Below are positions 20,994 through 35,008 of a DNA stretch of 64,000 nt, piece after piece (the stretch's first letter is position 1; each line of letters opens with the position of its first letter). A program made the translations under genes and the position numbers. Where the stretch lies: assembly GCF_027887165.1 (NCBI RefSeq), contig NC_077235.1:16096383-16160382 (forward strand). The letters are read 5' to 3'. The notes under the pieces were generated by a model that saw only the letters and a program-made list of their open reading frames with translations, searched no databases and had not been told where the DNA came from. The DNA is from Monodelphis domestica (taxonomy: Eukaryota > Chordata > Mammalia > Didelphimorphia > Didelphidae).

Positions 20994-21918
20994 TAATCTG
21001 AAAAAATTAACCCTAACTCTTTGAAAACAAATACCAGCTTGATAAAAATGTGAAATGACTGCATACAAATAAACATGTTAATATCTCGAGGAAAATGCCT
21101 CTCATTAGCAATACTCAATATTGCCTGCACTTGATATACACGATTTCACACATTACTCCTACCAAAAGGTGGGAAGAAAATATTAGACTGTAAAGTCAAG
21201 AATTTCTGGTCTTCCTTTGGTCTCCTGCTCTATAATCCCCAGTACAGATGACCAGCTCCTGCCCTTGTCTCTAGATTTTCAGAGGAATGAACTGTTGTAA
21301 TACATCTTGATAGACATTATTTGCTAACGTTTCTATCACCTGCAAGTAGAAGAAATCCATTAGACATACGGTATAGCCCAAACCGCACGGAACATTGAGA
21401 GGAAATGGAGAACTCAAGTTCTTCAGCTTCCTTGAGAAGCTCTTTCATACATCATATTTGATAACTCTTTAGACCCTAAGCCCTGACGTTTAAATTCATG
21501 CAGAAACTTTCTCTATTATAGTAGCCTTAAAGCAGTTACTCAGACGCAGTAGTGAACACTCTGGCTCTCACACTCCAACTCAAGCTTCCCATTCAACGCT
21601 TTCAGCCAAACATACATGCATGTCACCTAGACTCTCCTCGCTCTTCCTTCTACTAGAAATACTATTTCACTCACATACACAGATACCAACAGTCAGTCAC
21701 ACACAAACTTTAGTCAGTTATGGAGCATGTGTTCAGGTTGTCCCGGGCTCCATTTTGACCGACTTACCTTGGAACCAGATTTGGTTGATATTCCACACTT
21801 TTTTACTTATTGTATTCTTTACTCAGAGTCTGGTGCCACGACTTTTACAGGGTATTAAACCCAGGACTCTTGGGATGTTATCCCAGGGATGGCCCCTAGC
21901 CTAGATGACAAGTATAAG

Positions 21919-22300
21919 TGTTAAGGTCTGGGATTTTACCCACCACCAAGGAAGACCCATGGACAACGCAATCAGGCAAAGAAAGGGCCGTTTATTGAAC
22001 TAATGCGCACTACTGGGAACTCAGCCAAAAGAGTTCTGAGTTCCCTCCTGAAGATTCAGTCTTAAATACTTTTCAGCATGAATAACCCCCCTCCCTTCCT
22101 CATTCCAGGCCATTATCTGTTGCATGCTCTTGTTGGAAAGTTTCCGAGTTTTTTTGCACCTGGGACCTTCGTCCTGAAGTTTATCTGTTAGTAGTTGGGA
22201 CCTTGGACAGGTCCCAAAGATTTATCTGTCTGTGGCTTAGCATTTCCCTTGACTGAATATCTCAAGGCTTGGGCAATTTCCAACTCAGATCTCCTTTACA
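21919..22300 (-). mobile_element. Solo LTR, unit 2
   Basis: 382 bp, ends and AATAAA kept. Confidence 0.73.
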
Positions 22301-22617
22301 AGGAGGAAAAGTATTTGGGGATCCTCTCTACCACATGGGGGAAATCTAGGAGCATGGAAAGATGAGTGACATTGCTATAGCTAAAAGGAATTCCCTGACC
22401 GAATACAATCAAGCATAAGAAAGGAATGCTAGCAAAAGGCTAGGGTCTAAGAGAGTGGGGTGCTTATAGTGGATACTGAAGAATAGTCCTCGCCAGGTGT
22501 GGATCTTCTTGGGAAAGGGTCTCTTGATAAAATTGGGGAGACTATCTAACTACGATTGTCATTCTCCCGAGGGTCCCTCGTCAGTCTGAAACTGCTCACC
22601 TCGGATTCCCTCAGGAA

Positions 22618-23254
22618 GGATTCCCATGGGAACAGGGAAGAAGTACAAACTTTGGGGTCTTCAACCTACAAGCTCCTCCGTAAATCTGGGCTTCACCAGA
22701 TCCCACTAGGCCACAAGTTTGGGATTTCTAGATTCCATGTTGACACACCTTATTGCCGATGCTGTGAATACATCCACTGCATCAAATCAGGAAACAGTAG
22801 AATCTGTATTTGCCAATGGTGGTCTGTTAATGTAGATACAGTATCGTTTTTTTTTTTTGCTGGAAGCAGAATTGCTTGCACTTTGACCGTGATGAAAATC
22901 ATAGCCCAGACTTGTAAAATCCCATGTGATTCATTGTCTGTTGGTTATCTGGTTATTTGCTGAACAGCTGTAAAAATTAAAGGACAGCAAGATGTAGAAA
23001 GTGTTCTATTGATGGACAGCACCGTGAATCCTATCTTGCAAAGACAGAGTTAAAATTTTAGAACACTCTTTTGCTCTCACACCAATCTCGCCATTCCCGA
23101 GTCTGTGGTAATATCAAAGGACCATGGCCTTCCCGGTTTTTCTATTGTCAACCTGGAATCAAGAAAACCCAAACTTGGGGCCTAGACGTATCTGGTGTAG
23201 CCTGGATTTCCGGACTCCAAAGTTTGTACTTGTTCCCTGATCCCGTGAGAATCC
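22618..23254. repeat. Fold-back element, unit 2
   Basis: Left arm 22,618-22,744, right arm 23,147-23,254. The right arm lacks 19 bp (CGGACTCC near 23,212). Confidence 0.75.
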
Positions 23255-23715
23255 AGAGAGATAGAGACAGACAGATAGAAAGACCGATAGGCAGGCCGAC
23301 TGGCAGATGGGTAGTGAGATAGGTAGGAGGGCAGATAGATGGATATAGAGATAGCACATAGAGAGACACGTAGTCAAACACAGAAAGAGAGATAGACAGG
23401 CAGGCAGACAGACAGATCGAGAGATAAATAGATAGGAACATAGAACAAAAAGACATAGAAACAGAAACAGAATGTGAGATCGAGACATTGAAAGATTAAT
23501 AGAACTACAGGATGAGGGAAGGTGAAACAAAGGGACAGACAGAGACAGATAGATGGAAGGGCATATAGAGGGAAAATGGAATCGAGAGACAGAGAGAGAC
23601 ACAGAAAGTCAGGCATATCGATAGACATGTAGACAGGGATACACAAATATCTCTCTCTATCTGTCTCTCTGTCTCTCTATGTACCTTTCTATCTCTCTGT
23701 CTGTTGATCTGTCTT

Positions 23716-23773
<58 letters not shown>

Positions 23774-23800
23774 GATGTATCTATCGATCTATCTATGTCT
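23255..23800. repeat. GATA/GACA to TATC block, unit 2
   Basis: Perfect (CTAT)n at 23,717-23,773. Confidence 0.92.
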
Positions 23801-23878
23801 TTGTGTTCCTATTGGTGTAGTTTATGTATCTATCTGCCTGCTTGTTTTTGCATGGATCACACTGTGTGTATGTCATTT

Positions 23879-24201
23879 GTGTGTTTTAAAGTATTGTAAC
23901 ATCCTGGGGAACTACAACTCCCAATGTGACCTAGTGGTAACATCCCTTTGAGTCCTGGCTTGGGATTGGTCTTGCATTGGACCAATCCTGTGTTGGGGGA
24001 TGGACTTTGTCTATGGTCCCTCCTTAGCATGGGATTGGTCCATCTCAAAACCAATCCCATGAAAAGGAACTGGGCATCATCTCTTACCTAGCAGGGGATT
24101 GGTCAAATTCAAGGCCAATCCTTCTCAGGAAATAAGAGGGAGGGAACCATGTAGTATGCTGGGAGATATAGTCCAGTAGGCCACAACCATTGAATACCCA
24201 C
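23879..24201. mobile_element. Hybrid inverted-repeat element A/B, unit 2
   Basis: Same A/B junction as in unit 1. Confidence 0.68.
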
Positions 24202-24321
24202 CTGATCTCTCCATGTAGAAGGAGACATAGACAGGTAGACTGACCCACAGATTATTTGATCTGTTATTCTGTCTATTCGCCTACTGGTTCTTGTGTCTGT
24301 CAGCCTGTCTGTGTTTCTTTT

Positions 24322-24648
24322 GTGGGTTTTCAAGTGTAGTTACAGGCTCGGGAACTACAAGCCCCATTGTGCCCCAGGGATCTGTACCTTTTGAGTCCTG
24401 GCTTGGGATTGGTCCGGAATTCGATCAATCCTGTCGTCGGGGAGGGACAATACCCATGGCCCCTCCTTAGCCCAGAATTGGTCCATCTCTTTAGCAATCA
24501 CGCACAGTAAAGTAGGGAGCATCATTCCTCACCAAGCCTAGGATTAGTGCAATTCAAGACCAATCCCAACCAGGAAAGATGGGGGAGGGACCCCTGGAGC
24601 ACACTGGGAAATGCAGTTCTTCAGGCGACAACCTAAGAAGAGCAAAAC
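24322..24648. mobile_element. Inverted-repeat element C, unit 2
   Basis: GTAGTTACAGG variant in the left end. Confidence 0.63.
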
Positions 24649-24967
24649 TATATCTTGCTCTATATCCATGTAGACTGAGAGATGCTCAAGAGGACCGACA
24701 GACAGGACGACTGACAGACATAAGGCTTGGTTTATCTGTTTCTCTGTCTTACTGCATTCCTGTCTATGTACCTGTCAGTCTGTCTATCTGTCTGTTCATC
24801 AGTCCTCTCTAGGTATCTGTTTCTATATAAGTAAATATGTGTGTTTCTGCCTATGTATGCATCTGTTTATCTCTCTCGATCTCCAGTGTCTGTCAATCTG
24901 TCTGTCCATTGGTCTGTCCCTCTATGGAATTCATCAATCAGTCGATCTTTCCCATTCTTCTTCTCAG

Positions 24968-25109
24968 CTGTCCACCCTAGAAAATCAGAACAAGTGGTTG
25001 CTGGCAAGCAAAGCATATGATGGTGTCCCTGTGATGTTCAGGTGGCTCAGAAGATGTATTTGGTTCAAGATTGGAGGGGGAGTGGCAGACCTCTACTTTG
25101 GCCAGTGAG
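24968..25109 (+). other. Exon-like block, unit 3
   Basis: Splice-like borders and frame intact. Confidence 0.25.
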
Positions 25110-25351
25110 GTGAGTGGCTGTGGCAGACTGCATGATGCGTCCAAACCCTTTTTCTTTGACTCTTCCATGAGGCGCTGGAAGTCTTGAATAGGAAAGCAAG
25201 GAATCAATAGCTCAGAGGCTAAGCTCTGAGCATTACTTCATAGGGATCTTAACCTGTTGTCCTGACATTTCCCAAAAAGGAGCATTTACTAAAGAAGAAT
25301 GGCATTTGCTCGGGCAGGCTATGAAACAAAGTGAGGCAAAAGGACATAGAG

Positions 25352-25808
25352 TGTTAGCCGCCATTGAGGTCCCATGCACTCTAGTGAGGATACTGCACAA
25401 ACTGTGGAGAGTTGAGCTGTTCCTCACCTGCAGCCCCACCTTTCACTGCTTCTACTCACTCTTCTTTACCCTTTGAATCAGATGACCAAGGAGATAGACC
25501 CCTTCCTTTATGCTGCAGATGCCAAGAACCAGCCCCATGGCCTGGGGCAAGCCTCCTGCCCAAATCCCTTGTTTCTGTCCTCACTGCTGTCAAATGATAG
25601 CTAAACCCCAGCATGGAGGCATGCTGTCCTCCCAAGGAGCAGATTTTGCTGGCAAGCTCTCCCACCTTGGCTCCCTCCTGACCACAGTCAACATGACTTT
25701 CACATCAATAAAATGTCCCCTTTTCTTTTGAAGCCATGTTTCAGAGTCTTGCATTCTTACGATGATATAACTCCGAGCTCCAGTGGAGCATCTATGAACC
25801 CCACAACA
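25352..25808 (+). mobile_element. LTR-like segment, unit 3
   Basis: About 8 bp shorter than in the other units because of the indel near 25,628. Confidence 0.37.
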
Positions 25809-25960
25809 ATCATTCCAGGTGCCATTCAACAAAATGATGTCGTCTCCTCAGGGAGAAAACTGACACCTGAGACCAAGGAAGAAATGCAAAATCTTGAAAC
25901 AGCTGGAGACCAGAAACTAAGTCTGGAGAATTGATCCTTCTCAAACTGTTCTAGCCAGCC

Positions 25961-26834
25961 TTTTATTGATTTCTTTATTCAGAAATTGTCTTCTTACATT
26001 GCTTTTCAGATTTTATTTAGTCAGTTTAGCACATTATTTCTCCTCGGTGACAAGAATCATATTCTTTCAATCCTTCCCCTGCCCTACCCTTCCCATAGTC
26101 GAGGGGAATTCCACTGGGTATGACATGTGTCCTTCAGGAGAACCTCTTTTCTAGTTGTTGATGTTTGCACTAGGATGTTCATTTAGAGTCTATATCCCCA
26201 GCCTTAACCCCCTGGACCCTTGTAATCTAGCAGTTGTTTTTCTTGGGTGTTTCTACTCCCACAGTTTTCCTTGTGAATGTGGATAGTGTTGTTTCTCATC
26301 GATTCTGCCGGGTGATTTAGGATGATTGCATTGACACTAATGAAGAAGTCCATTCCATTCCATTCCATTGTACCACGGTGCATCCATCTCTATGTACAAT
26401 GTTCTCCTGGTTCTACTTCTCTCACTCTGCATCCATTCCTGGAGGTCTTTCCAGTTCCTGTGGAATTCCACCAGTTTATTATTCCTTTGAGGTCTATACT
26501 ATTTCAGCACCCAGAGGTACCCCAATTTGTTCAGCCATTCCCCAGTTGAAGGGTATCCCCTCCTTTTCCAATTTTTGGCCACTCCAAAGAGAGCAGCTAT
26601 CAATATTCTTGGTCAAGCCTTTGTCCTTATTATGGGTATGTGGTAGAAACCCTGCAGTGCTATGGCTGGATCAAAAGGCAGACCATTTTGTAGCACCCTC
26701 TGGGCAGAGTTCCAAATTGCCCTCCAGAATGGTTGGATCAATTCACCACTCCAGCAACAATGCCTTCACATCCAGACTTTGCCTCATCCCCTCAAGCATT
26801 CATTATATTCCCTTGCTGTCATGTTAGCCAATCT
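25961..26834 (-). mobile_element. L1 3' fragment, unit 3
   Basis: Same fragment with the TGA stop; TTTTGTAGCACCC near 26,685 is private to units 3 and 7. Confidence 0.8.
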
Positions 26835-27291
26835 GTGTAGCCTCCATTTTCAAGAGGAGACACATTCTCATTGATACTTTGCATCAGAGTTACACCATTA
26901 TTGGATAGATTCAAACTTTGAAACACCAGGCAGAGCCACCTATTAGTTGTTCGGGATTGGCAGAGGTACTGCTTACTCAAATGACAAAAAGGGGTCCCAG
27001 TACTGATGTTCGTCTAAACCCAATAGCAGGAATGCAAGTTGCAACATTCCATTCACTGTATCGGTCTTGGCCATTAAATTTTTCAAATGTGCTAGGTAAA
27101 ATGGAGAATCCTCTTCCTAGTGCTGGAATCTTTCAAACTGTGAATTTCTCTATAATTGTTCTTTCAAAAGTAACATCCTTGAACCTGTTAACTTGGAAAT
27201 AATGCCGAGCTATCAATTAGTCATAAAAACCCAAGTCTTTAACCACAATTTCACCTTTAAAACAATATTGAAATTCAAATTTAAAAGTTTT

Positions 27292-27317
27292 ACACACACA
27301 CACACACACACATACAC
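27292..27317. repeat. CA microsatellite, unit 3
   Basis: Short tract with a CATACAC end. Confidence 0.95.
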
Positions 27318-28243
27318 GGTAATCTGAAAAAATTAACCCTAACTCTTTGAAAACAAATACCAGCTTGATAAAAATGTGAAATGACTGCATACAAATAAAC
27401 ATGTTAATACCTCGAGGAAAATGCCTCTTATTAGCAATACTCAATATTGCCTGCACTTGATATACACGATTTCACACATTACTCCTACCAAAAGGTGGGA
27501 AGAAAATATTAGACTGTAAAGTCAAGAATTTCTGGTCTTCCTTTGGTCTTCTGCTCTATAATCCCCAGTACAGATGACCAGCTCCTGCCCTTGTCTCTAG
27601 ATTTTCAGAGGAATGAACTGTTGTAATACATCTTGATAGACATTATTTGCTAACGTTTCTATCACCTGCAAGTAGAAGAAATCCATTAGACATACGGTAT
27701 AGCCCAAACCGCACGGAACATTGAGAGGAAACGGAGAACTCAAGTTCTTCAGCTTCCTTGAGAAGCTCTTTCATACATCAAATTTGATAACTCTTTAGAC
27801 CCTAAGCCCTGACGTTTAAATTCATGCAGAAACTTTATCTATTATAGTAGCCTTAAAGCAGTTACTCAGATGCAGTAGTGAACACTCTGGCTCTCACACT
27901 CCAACTCAAGCTTCCCATTCAACGCTTTCAGCCAAACATACATGCATGTCACCTAGACTCTCCTCGCTCTTCCTTCTACTAGAAATACTATTTCACTCAC
28001 ATACACAGATACCAACAGTCAGTCACACACAAACTTTAGTCAGTTATGGAGCATGTGTTCAGGTTGTCCCGGGCTCCATTTTGGCCGACTTACCTTGGAA
28101 CCAGATTTGGTTGATATTCCACACTTTTTTACTTATTGTATTCTTTACTCAGAGTCTGGTGCCAGGACTTTTACAGGGTATAAACCCAGGACTCTGGGGA
28201 TGTTATCCCAGGGATGGCCCCTAGCCTAGATGACATGTGTAAG

Positions 28244-28625
28244 TGTTAAGGTCCGGGATTTCACCCACCACCAAGGAAGACCCATGGACAACGCAATCAG
28301 GCAAAGAAAGGGCCCTTTATTGAACTAATGCGCACTAGTGGGAACTCAGCCAAATGAGTTCTGAGTTCCCTCCTGAAGATTCAGTCTTAAATACTTTTCA
28401 GCATGAATAACCCCCCTCCCTTCCTCATTCCAGGCCATTATCTGTTGCATGCTCTTGTTGGAAAGTTTCCGAGTTTTTTTGCACCTGGGACCTTCGTCCT
28501 GAAGTTTATCTGTTAGTAGTTGGGACCTTGGACAGGTCCCAAAGATTTATCTGTCTGTGGCTTAGCATTTCCCTTGACTGAATATCTCAAGGCTTGGGCA
28601 ATTTCCAACTCAGATCTCCTTTACA
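28244..28625 (-). mobile_element. Solo LTR, unit 3
   Basis: 382 bp. It has GGGCCCTTTATTG where units 1 and 2 have GGGCCGTTTATTG; AATAAA kept. Confidence 0.73.
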
Positions 28626-28942
28626 AGGAGGAAAAGTATTTGGGGATCCTCTCTACCACATGGGGGAAATCTAGGAGCATGGAAAGATGAGTGACATTGC
28701 TATAGCTAAAAGGAATTCCCTGACCGAATACAATCAAGCATAAGAAAGGAATGCTAGCAAAAGGCTAGGGTCTAAGAGAGTGGGGTGCTTATAGTGGATA
28801 CTGAAGAATAGTCCTCGCCAGGTGTGGATCTTCTTGGGAAAGGGTCTCTTGATAAAATTGGGGAGACTATCTAACTACGATTGTCATTCTCCCGAGGGTC
28901 CCTCTTCAGTCTGAAACTGCTCACCTCGGATTCCCTCAGGGA

Positions 28943-29600
28943 GGATTCCCATGGGAACAGGGAAGAAGTACAAACTTTGGGGTCTTCAACCTACAAGCTC
29001 CTCCGTAAATCTGGGCTTCACCAGATCCCACTAGGCCACAAGTTTGGGATTTCTAGATTCCATGTTGACACACCTTATTGCCGATGCTGTGAATACATCC
29101 ACTGCATCAAATCAGGAAACAGTAGAATCTGTATTTGCCAATGGTGGTCTGTTAATGTAGATACAGTATCGTTTTTTTTTTTTTTGCTGGAAGCAGAATT
29201 GCTTGCACTTTGACCGTGATGAAAATCATAGCACAGACTTGTAAAATCCCACGTGATTCATTGTCTGTTGTTTATCTGGTTATTTGTTGAACAGCTGTAA
29301 AAATTAAAGGACAGCAAGATGTAGAAAGTGTTCTATTGATGGACAGCACCGTGAATCCTATCTTGCAAAGACAGAGTTAAAATTTTAGAACACTCTTTTG
29401 CTCTCACACCAATCTCGTCATTCCCGAGTCTGTGGTAATATCAAAGGACCATGGCCTTCCCGGTTTTTCTATTGTCAACCTGGAATCAAGGAACCCCAAA
29501 CTTGTGGCCTAGACGTATCTGGTGTAGCCTGGATTTCCGGAGGAGCTAATAGATTGGAGACTCCAAAGTTTGTACTTGTTCCCTGATCCCGTGAGAATCC
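28943..29600. repeat. Fold-back element, unit 3
   Basis: Arms 28,943-29,069 and 29,474-29,600. Confidence 0.75.
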
Positions 29601-30061
29601 AGAGAGATAGAGACAGACAGATAGAAAGACCGATAGGCAGGCCGACTGGCAGATGGGTAGTGAGATAGGTAGGAGGGCAGATAGATGGATATAGAGATAG
29701 CACATAGAGAGACACGTAGTCAAACACAGAAAGAGAGATAGACAGGCAGGCAGACAGACAGATCGAGAGATAAATAGATAGGAACATAGAACAAAAAGAC
29801 ATAGAAACAGAAACAGAATGTGAGATCGAGACATTGAAAGATTAATAGAACTACAGGATGAGGGAAGGTGAAACAAAGGGACAGACAGAGACAGATAGAT
29901 GGAAGGGCATATAGAGGGAAAATGGAATCGAGAGACAGAGAGAGACACAGAAAGTCAGGCATATCGATAGACAGGTAGACAGGGATACACAAATATCTCT
30001 CTCTATCTGTCTCTCTGTCTCTCTATGTACCTTTCTATCTCTCTGTCTGTTGATCTGTCTT

Positions 30062-30119
<58 letters not shown>

Positions 30120-30148
30120 GATGTATCTATCGATCTATCTATGTCTTT
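29601..30148. repeat. GATA/GACA to TATC block, unit 3
   Basis: Perfect (CTAT)n at 30,063-30,119. Confidence 0.92.
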
Positions 30149-30224
30149 GTGTTCCTATCGGTGTAGTTTATGTATCTTTCTGCCTGCTTGTTTTTGCATG
30201 GATCACACTGTGTGTATGTCATTT

Positions 30225-30547
30225 GTGTGTTTTAAAGTATTGTGACATCCTGGGGAACTACAACTCCCAATGTGACCTAGTGGTAACATCCCTTTGAGTC
30301 CTGGCTTGGGATTGGTCTTGCATTGGACCAATCCTGTGTTGGGGGATGGACTTTGTCTATGGTCCCTCCTTAGCATGGGATTGGTCCATCTCAAAACCAA
30401 TCCCATGAAAAGGAACTGGGCATCATCTCTTACCCAGCAGGGGATTGGTCAAATTCAAGGCCAATCCTTCTCAGGAAATAAGAGGGAGGGAACCTTGTAG
30501 TATGCTGGGAGATATAGTCCAGTAGGCCACAACCATTGAATACCCAC
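30225..30547. mobile_element. Hybrid inverted-repeat element A/B, unit 3
   Basis: ATTGTGACATCC left end, the older A-type base that units 1 and 2 lack (ATTGTAACATCC). Confidence 0.68.
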
Positions 30548-30667
30548 CTGATCTCTCCATGTAGAAGGAGACATAGACAGGTAGACTGACCCACAGATTA
30601 TTTGATCTGTTATTCTGTCTATTCGCCTACTGGTTCTTGTGTCTGTCAGCCTGTCTGTGTTTCTTTT

Positions 30668-30994
30668 GTGGGTTTTCAAGTGTAGTGACAGGCTCGGGAA
30701 CTACAAGCCCCATTGTGCCCCAGGGATCTGTACCTTTTGAGTCCTGGCTTGGGATTGGTCCGGAATTCGATCAATCCTGTCGTCGGGGAGGGACAATACC
30801 CATGGCCCCTCCTTAGCCCAGAATTGGTCCATCTCTTTAGCAATCACGCACAGTAAAGTAGGGAGCATCATTCCTCACCAAGCCTAGGATTAGTGCAATT
30901 CAAGACCAATCCCAACCAGGAAAGATGGGGGAGGGACCCCTGGAGCACACTGGGAAATGCAGTTCTTCAGGCGACAACCTAAGAAGAGCAAAAC
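30668..30994. mobile_element. Inverted-repeat element C, unit 3
   Basis: Intact, as in unit 1. Confidence 0.63.
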
Positions 30995-31311
30995 TATATC
31001 TTGCTCTATATCCATGTAGACTGAGAGATGGACAAGGGGACCGACAGACAGGACGACTGACAGACATAAGGCTTGGTTTATCTGTTTCTCTGTCTTACTG
31101 CATTCCTGTCTATGTACCTGTCAGTCTGTCTATCTGTCTGTTCATCAGTCCTCTCTGGGTATCTGTCTCTATATAAGTAAGTATGTGTGTTTCTGTCTAT
31201 GTATGCATCTGTTTATCTCTCGATCTCCAGTGTCTGTCAATCTGTCTGTCCATTGGTCTGTCCCTCTATGGAATTCATCAATCAGTCGATCTTTCCCATT
31301 CTTCTTCTCAG

Positions 31312-31453
31312 CTGTCCACCCTAGAAAATCAGAACAAGTGGTTGCTGGCAAGCAAAGCATATGATGGTGTCCCTGTGATGTTCAGGTGGCTCAGAAGATG
31401 TATTTGGTTCAAGATTGGAGGGGGAGTGGCAGACCTCTACTTTGGCCAGTGAG
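31312..31453 (+). other. Exon-like block, unit 4
   Basis: Splice-like borders and frame intact. Confidence 0.25.
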
Positions 31454-31695
31454 GTGAGTGGCTGTGGCAGACTGCATGATGCGTCCAAACCCTTTTTCTT
31501 TGACTCTTCCATGAGGCGCTGGAAGTCTTGAATAGGAAAGCAAGGAATCAATAGCTCAGAGGCTAAGCTCTGAGCATTACTTCATAGGGATCTTAACCTG
31601 TTGTCCTGACATTTCCCAAAAAGGAGCATTTACTAAAGAAGAATGGCATTTCCTCGGGCAGGCTATGAAACAAAGTGAGGCAAAAGGACATAGAG

Positions 31696-32160
31696 TGTTA
31701 GCCGCCATTGAGGTCCCATGCACTCTAGTGAGGATACTGCACAAACTGTGGAGAGTTGAGCTGTTCCTCACCTGCAGCCCCACCTTTCACTGCTGCTACT
31801 CACTCTTCTTTACCCTTTGAATCAGATGACCAAGGAGATAGACCCCTTCCTTTATGCTGCAGATGCCAAGAACCAGCCCCATGGCCTGGGGCAAGCCTCC
31901 TGCCCAAATCCCTTGTTTCTGTCCTCACTGTTGTCAAATGATAGCTAAACCCCAGCATGGAGGCATGCTGTGTTGCCTTCCTCCCAAGGAGCAGATTTTG
32001 CTCTCAAGCTCTCCCACCTTGGCTGCCTCCTGACCACAGTCAACATGACTTTCACATCAATAAAATGTCCCCTTTTCTTTTGAAGCCATGTTTCAGAGTC
32101 TTGCATTCTTACGATGATATAACTCCGAGCTCCAGTGGAGCATCTATGAACCCCACAACA
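31696..32160 (+). mobile_element. LTR-like segment, unit 4
   Basis: Ends and AATAAA kept; CTGCTGCTAC is private to the unit 4/8 type. Confidence 0.37.
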
Positions 32161-32312
32161 ATCATTCCAGGTGCCATTCAACAAAATGATGTCGTCTCCT
32201 CAGGGAGAAAACTGTCACCTGAGACCAAGGAAGAAATGCAAAATCTTGAAACAGCTGGAGACCAGAAACTAAGTCTGGAGAATTGATCCTTCTCAAACTG
32301 TTCTAGCCAGCC

Positions 32313-33186
32313 TTTTATTGATTTCTTTATTCAGAAATTGTCTTCTTACATTGCTTTTCAGATTTTATTTAGTCAGTTTAGCACATTATTTCTCCTCGGT
32401 GACAAGAATCATATTCTTTCAATCCTTCCCCTGCCCTACCCTTCCCATAGTCGAGGGGAATTCCACTGGGTATGACATGTGTCCTTCAGGAGAACCTCTT
32501 TTCTTGTTGTTGATGTTTGCACTAGGATATTCATTTAGAGTCTATATCCCCAGCCTTAACCCCCTGGACCCTTGTAATCTAGCAGTTGTTTTTCTTGGGT
32601 GTTTCTACTCCCACAGTTTTCCTTGTGAATGTGGATAGTGTTGTTTTTCATCGATTCTGCCGGGTGATTTAGGATGATTGCATTGACACTAATGAAGAAG
32701 TCCATTCCATTCCATTCCATTGTACCACGGTGCATCCATCTCTATGTACAATGTTCTCCTGGTTCTACTTCTCTCACTCTGCATCCATTCCTGGAGGTCT
32801 TTCCAGTTCCTGTGGAATTCCACCAGTTTATTATTCCTTTGAGGTCTATACTATTTCAGCACCCACAGGTACCCCAATTTGTTCAGCCATTCCCCAGTTG
32901 AAGGGTATCCCCTCCTTTTCCAATTTTTGGCCACTCCAAAGAGAGCAGCTATCAATATTCTTGGTCAAGCCTTTGTCCTTATTATGGGTATGTGGTAGAA
33001 ACCCTGCAGTGCTATGGCTGGATCAAAAGGCAGACCATCTTGTAGCGCCCTCTGGGCAGAGTTCCAAATTGCCCTCCAGAATGGTTGGATCAATTCACCA
33101 CTCCAGCAACAATGCCTTCACATCCAGACTTTGCCTCATCCCCTCAAGCATTCATTATATTCCCTTGCTGTCATGTTAGCCAATCT
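32313..33186 (-). mobile_element. L1 3' fragment, unit 4
   Basis: Same fragment with the TGA stop. Confidence 0.8.
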
Positions 33187-33642
33187 GTGTAGCCTCCATT
33201 TTCAAGAGGAGACACATTCTCATTGATACTTTGCATCAGAGTTACACCATTATTGGATAGATTCAAACTTTGAAACACCAGGCAGAGCCACCTATTAGTT
33301 GTTCGGGATTGGCAGAGGTACTGCTTACTCAAATGACAAAAAGAGGTCCCAGTACTGATGTTCGTCTAAACCCAATAGCAGGAATGCAAGTTGCAACGTT
33401 CCATTCACTGTATCGGTCTTGGCCATTAAATTTTTCAAATGTGCTAGGTAAAATGGAGAATCCTCTTCCTAGTGCTGGAATCTTTCAAACTGTGAATTTC
33501 TCTATAATTGTTCTTTCAAAAGTAACATCCTTGAACCTGTTAACTTGGAAATAATGCCGAGCTATCAATTAGTCATAAAAACCCAAGTCTTTAACCACAA
33601 TTTCACCTTTAAAACAATATTGAAATTCAAATTTAAAAGTTT

Positions 33643-33643
33643 T

Positions 33644-33699
<56 letters not shown>
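33643..33699. repeat. CA microsatellite, unit 4
   Basis: Interrupted once by AAACA. Confidence 0.95.
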
Positions 33700-33701
<2 letters not shown>

Positions 33702-34626
33702 TAATCTGAAAAAATTAACCCTAACTCTTTGAAAACAAATACCAGCTTGATAAAAATGTGAAATGACTGCATACAAATAAACATGTTAATACCTCGAAGA
33801 AAATGCCTCTCATTAGCAATACTCAATATTGCCTGCACTTGATATACACGATTTCACACATTACTCCTACCAAAAGGTGGGAAGAAAATATTAGACTGTA
33901 AAGTCAAGAATTTCTGGTCTTCCTTTGGTCTTCTGCTCTATAATCCCCAGTACAGATGACCAGCTCCTGCCCTTGTCTCTAGATTTTCAGAGGAATGAAC
34001 TGTTGTAATACATCTTGATAGACATTATTTGCTAACGTTTCTATCACCTGCAAGTAGAAGAAATCCATTAGACATACGGTATAGCCCAAACCGCACGGAA
34101 CATTGAGAGGAAACGGAGAACTCAAGTTCTTCAGCTTCCTTGAGAAGCTCTTTCATACATCAAATTTGATAACTCTTTAGACCCTAAGCCCTGACGTTTA
34201 AATTCATGCAGAAACTTTCTCTATTATAGTAGCCTTAAAGCAGTTACTCAGACGCAGTAGTGAACACTCTGGCTCTCACACTCCAACTCAAGCTTCCCAT
34301 TCAACGCTTTCAGCCAAACATACATGCATGTCACCTAGACTCTCCTCGCTCTTCCTTCTACTAGAAATACTATTTCACTCACATACACAGATACCAACAG
34401 TCAGTCACACACAAACTTTAGTCAGTTATGGAGCATGTGTTCAGGTTGTCCCGGGCTCCATTTTGGCCGACTTACCTTGGAACCAGATTTGGTTGATAAT
34501 TCCACACTTTTTTACTTATTGTATTCTTTACTCAGAGTCTGGTGCCACGACTTTTACAGGGTATAAACCCAGGACTCTGGGGATGTTATCCCAGGGATGG
34601 CCCCTAGCCTAGATGACAAGTGTAAG

Positions 34627-35008
34627 TGTTAAGGTCCGGGATTTTACCCACCACCAAGGAAGATCCCTGGACAACGCAATCAGGCAAAGAAAGGGCCCTT
34701 TATTGAACTAATGCGCACTACTGGGAACTCAGCCAAAAGAGTTCTGAGTTCCCTCCTGAAGATTCAGTCTTAAATACTTTTCAGCATGAATAACCCCCCT
34801 CCCTTCCTCATTCCAGGCCATTATCTGTTGCATGCTCTTGTTGGAAAGTTTCCGAGTTTTTTTGCACCTGGGACCTTCGTCCTGAAGTTTATCTGTTAGT
34901 AGTTGGGACCTTGGACAGGTCCCAAAGTTTTATCTGTCTGTGGCTTAGCATTTCCCTTGACTGAATATCTCAAGGCTTGGGCAATTTCCAACTCAGATCT
35001 CCTTTACA
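34627..35008 (-). mobile_element. Solo LTR, unit 4
   Basis: 382 bp; GATCCCTGG near 34,663 replaces GACCCATGG. Confidence 0.73.

Larger units (their letters stand above)
18487..24838. repeat. Monomer 2 of the 6.37 kb array
   Basis: 6,352 bp. Diagnostic for the unit 2/6 type: a 19-bp deletion in the right fold-back arm near 23,213, GTAGTTACAGG near 24,335, GAGGTTCCATG near 19,015, and CTCTAGGTATC near 24,808 at the end of the unit. Confidence 0.92.
24839..31182. repeat. Monomer 3 of the 6.37 kb array
   Basis: 6,344 bp. Diagnostic for the unit 3/7 type: loss of the bases between CATGCTGT and CCTCCCAAGG near 25,628, TTGCTGGCAAGC near 25,646, TTCTAGTTGTTG near 26,150, a short CA tract ending CATACACGG near 27,316, and GGAACCCCAAACTTGTGG near 29,490. 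Confidence 0.92.
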